Shown here: positions 61,540 through 64,000 of the stretch, one piece after another | Numbering within the stretch: the stretch's first letter is position 1 | Layout: every line of letters starts with the position of its first letter | Assembly: GCA_036583965.1 (NCBI GenBank) | Contig: JAZBQD010000015.1 | Coordinates: 87,174,809 to 87,238,808 of the forward strand | Reading direction: 5' to 3' | Origin: Prunella strophiata | Lineage: Eukaryota; Chordata; Aves; Passeriformes; Prunellidae | DNA length: 64,000 nucleotides | The notes under the pieces: model-generated | Seen by the model: the letters and a program-made list of their open reading frames with translations, nothing else | What the model was told of the DNA's origin: nothing | The model's database searches: none | Program-made: the position numbers and the translations under genes

Positions 61540-61725
61540 AGCGAGTCACTTTTCCCTTACTTGGCATTCGGTGAGCGCTTGGGAGAGCTGCAGTTACATG
61601 CCAGAGACATACCAAAAGGGAGGAAGGAAGATTTTGAAGTCCTGCCAAATACTGCGCATTGTTACGCACCGAGGCGCTCCCTGCACACGCCTTGGGTGGT
61701 GGGTATTGGTGTGCAGGCGTTCAGG
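61540..61725. promoter_or_regulatory. Local CpG cluster
   Basis: About nine CpGs in under 200 bp (for example GTGAGCGCTTGG, ACTGCGCATTGTTACGCACC, GAGGCGCTCCC, GGCGTTC) stand out from the CpG-poor surroundings. TGCGCA and ACGCA resemble NRF1 half-sites. It is too small for a classic CpG island. The 142-codon plus-strand frame 61448-61876 covers it but has no domain. A cryptic promoter, an enhancer or a recently inserted CpG-rich fragment are all possible. Confidence 0.3.
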
Positions 61726-64000
61726 TGGTGGCCACCTTGTCTTTGCATGCATGGGAAACATCAACCCTGTCCCCCTAATAAAGGCACTGAGAGTTTCTGG
61801 TTTACTCACATATAGACACTGTAGATTTGAAGAAATTTTTCAAGGACAGCAAAAAATACCAAACCAAAACAACTGAGGGCTGTCTGCAAACCCTGAGGAG
61901 GGAAGAAGTTGAAAAGGTGACAAATGCTTCCTTAAAATCAGAAGTTAAAAGGACTGGGTGTCATGACACCAGGTCAAAAGTTGCTGGGTTTGGGTAACGA
62001 GGGAGGAAATGCTGCAGTCTTTGGTTATGAGTCAAGTGCAGGAAAATAAATTTTGCAAATTCCTGGAAAACAAAAATTCCACAAAAATTTCAGAACTGAA
62101 ACAGAGTATTCAGGAAAATTTTAAACCTCCTTTGAACAGTTCTATCTAAACTCCAAGACATCCAGTAAAGCCAGGGTTCCTAGGGCCTCTGGTCTCTTAG
62201 TAGTGGCCAGCCCAGTAATGACCTGCCCTGGGGCAGGGATCCCTGCAGCCTTCAGCTCCCTGTGTTATGTTGCTCACCCAGCAGGAAACAGCTCTGGGAC
62301 CCAATCCTGCCTGTGCTTTATCAGAAGTTAGTCAAACAGAACCATTTCCTGAAGACGTTTTCACTCTGAATTGCCCTTTTCCAATTTGTTTCACTGGAAA
62401 ATTCCTAACGTGCCCTAGCTGCTGTCCAAGGACACTGGAAGAAACTAAAAGGTAGCAAGTTCAAAGCTGAAAAAGGGACTATTTTCGCCTGCGTGATATA
62501 ATTCAACTATGGGTCTCATTCCTGCAGTCTGTCACGGAGGTCGGGAGTTTATCAAGATTCAGAAAGGGCTGGGAATGCATACTGCTGCTGAGCATATTTG
62601 TAATTCTCTTATGTAATCCTACAAAAGTAGGTGTGGGAAGGGCTGCTTAGGATGAGGCCTTTATTGAGATCTCATAATGGGAAGAATTGTAATTAGTGTA
62701 ACATGCAGGTATGTACTGCAGAGGCAATTTCTCAAGGGTCCCCCACATACACATCCAACAAGTTTTGGTGCTGGTCATTACAAGTGCAACTATACCATTT
62801 TACTGGAATCTCATCCTGGTTTGATGGGAGAGGTATAAATTAAGCCTCCTCATAAAATCTTAAGCCTCATCTTTGAATCACTGAAGGTGGTAAATATTAG
62901 AGCCTACTTTCTCAATGTTCCAAGTTGCCTTGGCTCCCATTGGAAATGTGTAGGAAGCAAGGATCATTCTCTTTGTAGTGGTTTGGGCCCATTTTGTTGG
63001 CACAAAGGAGATGGGGAACGGTTAGCAAAGGTTTTTGGGGTGTCAGATCTGCATAGGGCATTTGTGGGTACAATAGGTCCCAGGAAGGGAGGGGAGTCTG
63101 TAGGAGGAGCTGAATGTTTGGGATATGACTCTTCAAATTCCTGAACTGCAAAGACATGGTCTGGGTTTTATGCTGACAGATACTGCTGCCTTGCTAATTT
63201 TGCTGGGTGGGTAGTGTCTGTGATTCTAGCATTAAAAAAAAAAAATCACCTTTGGATATGATTCATCTCATCTAATTTTAGCTGTTTAAGTCTAGGTCTA
63301 GTCATCCAGAGTCCCTGTATTCTCAGCAGAGAGAGCGGAGTCTGTCTATAGGGCGATTCATCCCTCTTGTCTCTGATATCTGTCATAAAATGGATTGAAT
63401 CATCCCCAGAAGAGCTCATCCTTTTCCACTGACTGCAGTGGGAGCCCAGACACACCAGATCATGCCAGTTGCCTAATGCTGAGATAGCTCCTGTAAAGTG
63501 AGATAAATCTTCCCTCCCTGGGTAGCTGTACTCATGCTAACAACAACAAAAGCCTAAATAAACCTGGTTTTAATCAACAAAATAAATGGCTTGTGTACCA
63601 GAGGGAGGAGGTTGCCTTCAAAGGTACCCAGCTGAAGTCAGCAAGGTCCTACAGCTGTATTCCTCTCCATTTCAGCTCTCAGACTTCAACCTGTACCTGT
63701 GAAGGACCTTGTCTACTTCTCTCTTTAGAAAAGCAAGTAGCATCAGACAGAGTGTGCCCCAAAGTTTTCTTGCTTTTTTTTTCCTGCTGTATCTGTTAGC
63801 CAAATAAGAGATTGAGTCTGCCTATAAACTTTCCCTGCTTCATATCCTCAAACCATATAGATAGCTACGAAGATACTGTTACCTTGCTCCTAGATGATCC
63901 TGGGTGAAGAATTCGTGCTCGGCGTGTAATGAGATAAACTTGTGGTTTTAACACAGACGTTTGTCTACTGGCCCTCTTGAGCCAGTAGGACTGCTCATAT
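61726..64000. other. Non-coding unique DNA to the window end
   Basis: An A run of 12 lies at 63234-63245. No gene, RNA or repeat family recognised. Confidence 0.55.

Noticed and set aside
61448..61876. 142-codon plus-strand open frame over the CpG cluster
   Set aside because: No recognisable domain. A second frame is open over the same stretch, pointing to composition and not to coding.

Overview
This window reads as non-coding nuclear DNA from a bird, probably a neoavian and possibly a passerine. It is AT-leaning and CpG-poor. Its recognisable repeats are almost all CR1 LINE fragments ending in the bird-type GAATCACAGAATGG / AATCATAG terminus. Alu, L1 and B1/B2 elements are absent. I found no prokaryotic gene, operon, rRNA, CRISPR array or intact mobile element. 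I also found no open reading frame that I can defend as a host protein-coding exon. The longest ORFs (about 170, 142 and 135 codons) are unremarkable for 64 kb read in six frames, have low-complexity composition, and resemble no family I know. The window is best described as a gene desert or part of a very large intron.

Layout. 1-20 kb: mostly unique DNA with a few simple repeats, including an uninterrupted run of 49 T near 9.9 kb and a compound microsatellite near 14.6 kb, plus one CR1 3' end near 13.5 kb. 20.3-21.35 kb: a decayed plus-strand fossil that I read as the pol region of a Ty3/Gypsy-type LTR retrotransposon. Reverse transcriptase, RNase H and integrase N-terminal blocks follow each other in the correct order. 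21.9-24 kb: a run of AT-rich segments dense in homeodomain, POU and GATA-like words, the best candidate here for a cluster of conserved non-coding elements. 24-33 kb: four minus-strand CR1 fragments, one with an internal deletion, and a tRNA-like relic. 33-42.4 kb: unique DNA with slightly GC-richer patches and one further CR1. 42-53 kb: unique DNA with old SINE-like and LINE-tail-like relics. 54-54.7 kb: a very old plus-strand CR1 fragment whose reverse-transcriptase C-terminal peptides are still readable in three frames. 55-64 kb: unique DNA with homopolymers and one local CpG cluster near 61.6 kb.

There is no gene network to describe. The value of the window lies in its repeat archaeology (a candidate Gypsy fossil, an amniote-age CR1, MIR-like pieces) and in several candidate regulatory elements. 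Conservation cannot be judged from a single sequence, so the regulatory calls are low-confidence inferences from base composition and motif content.
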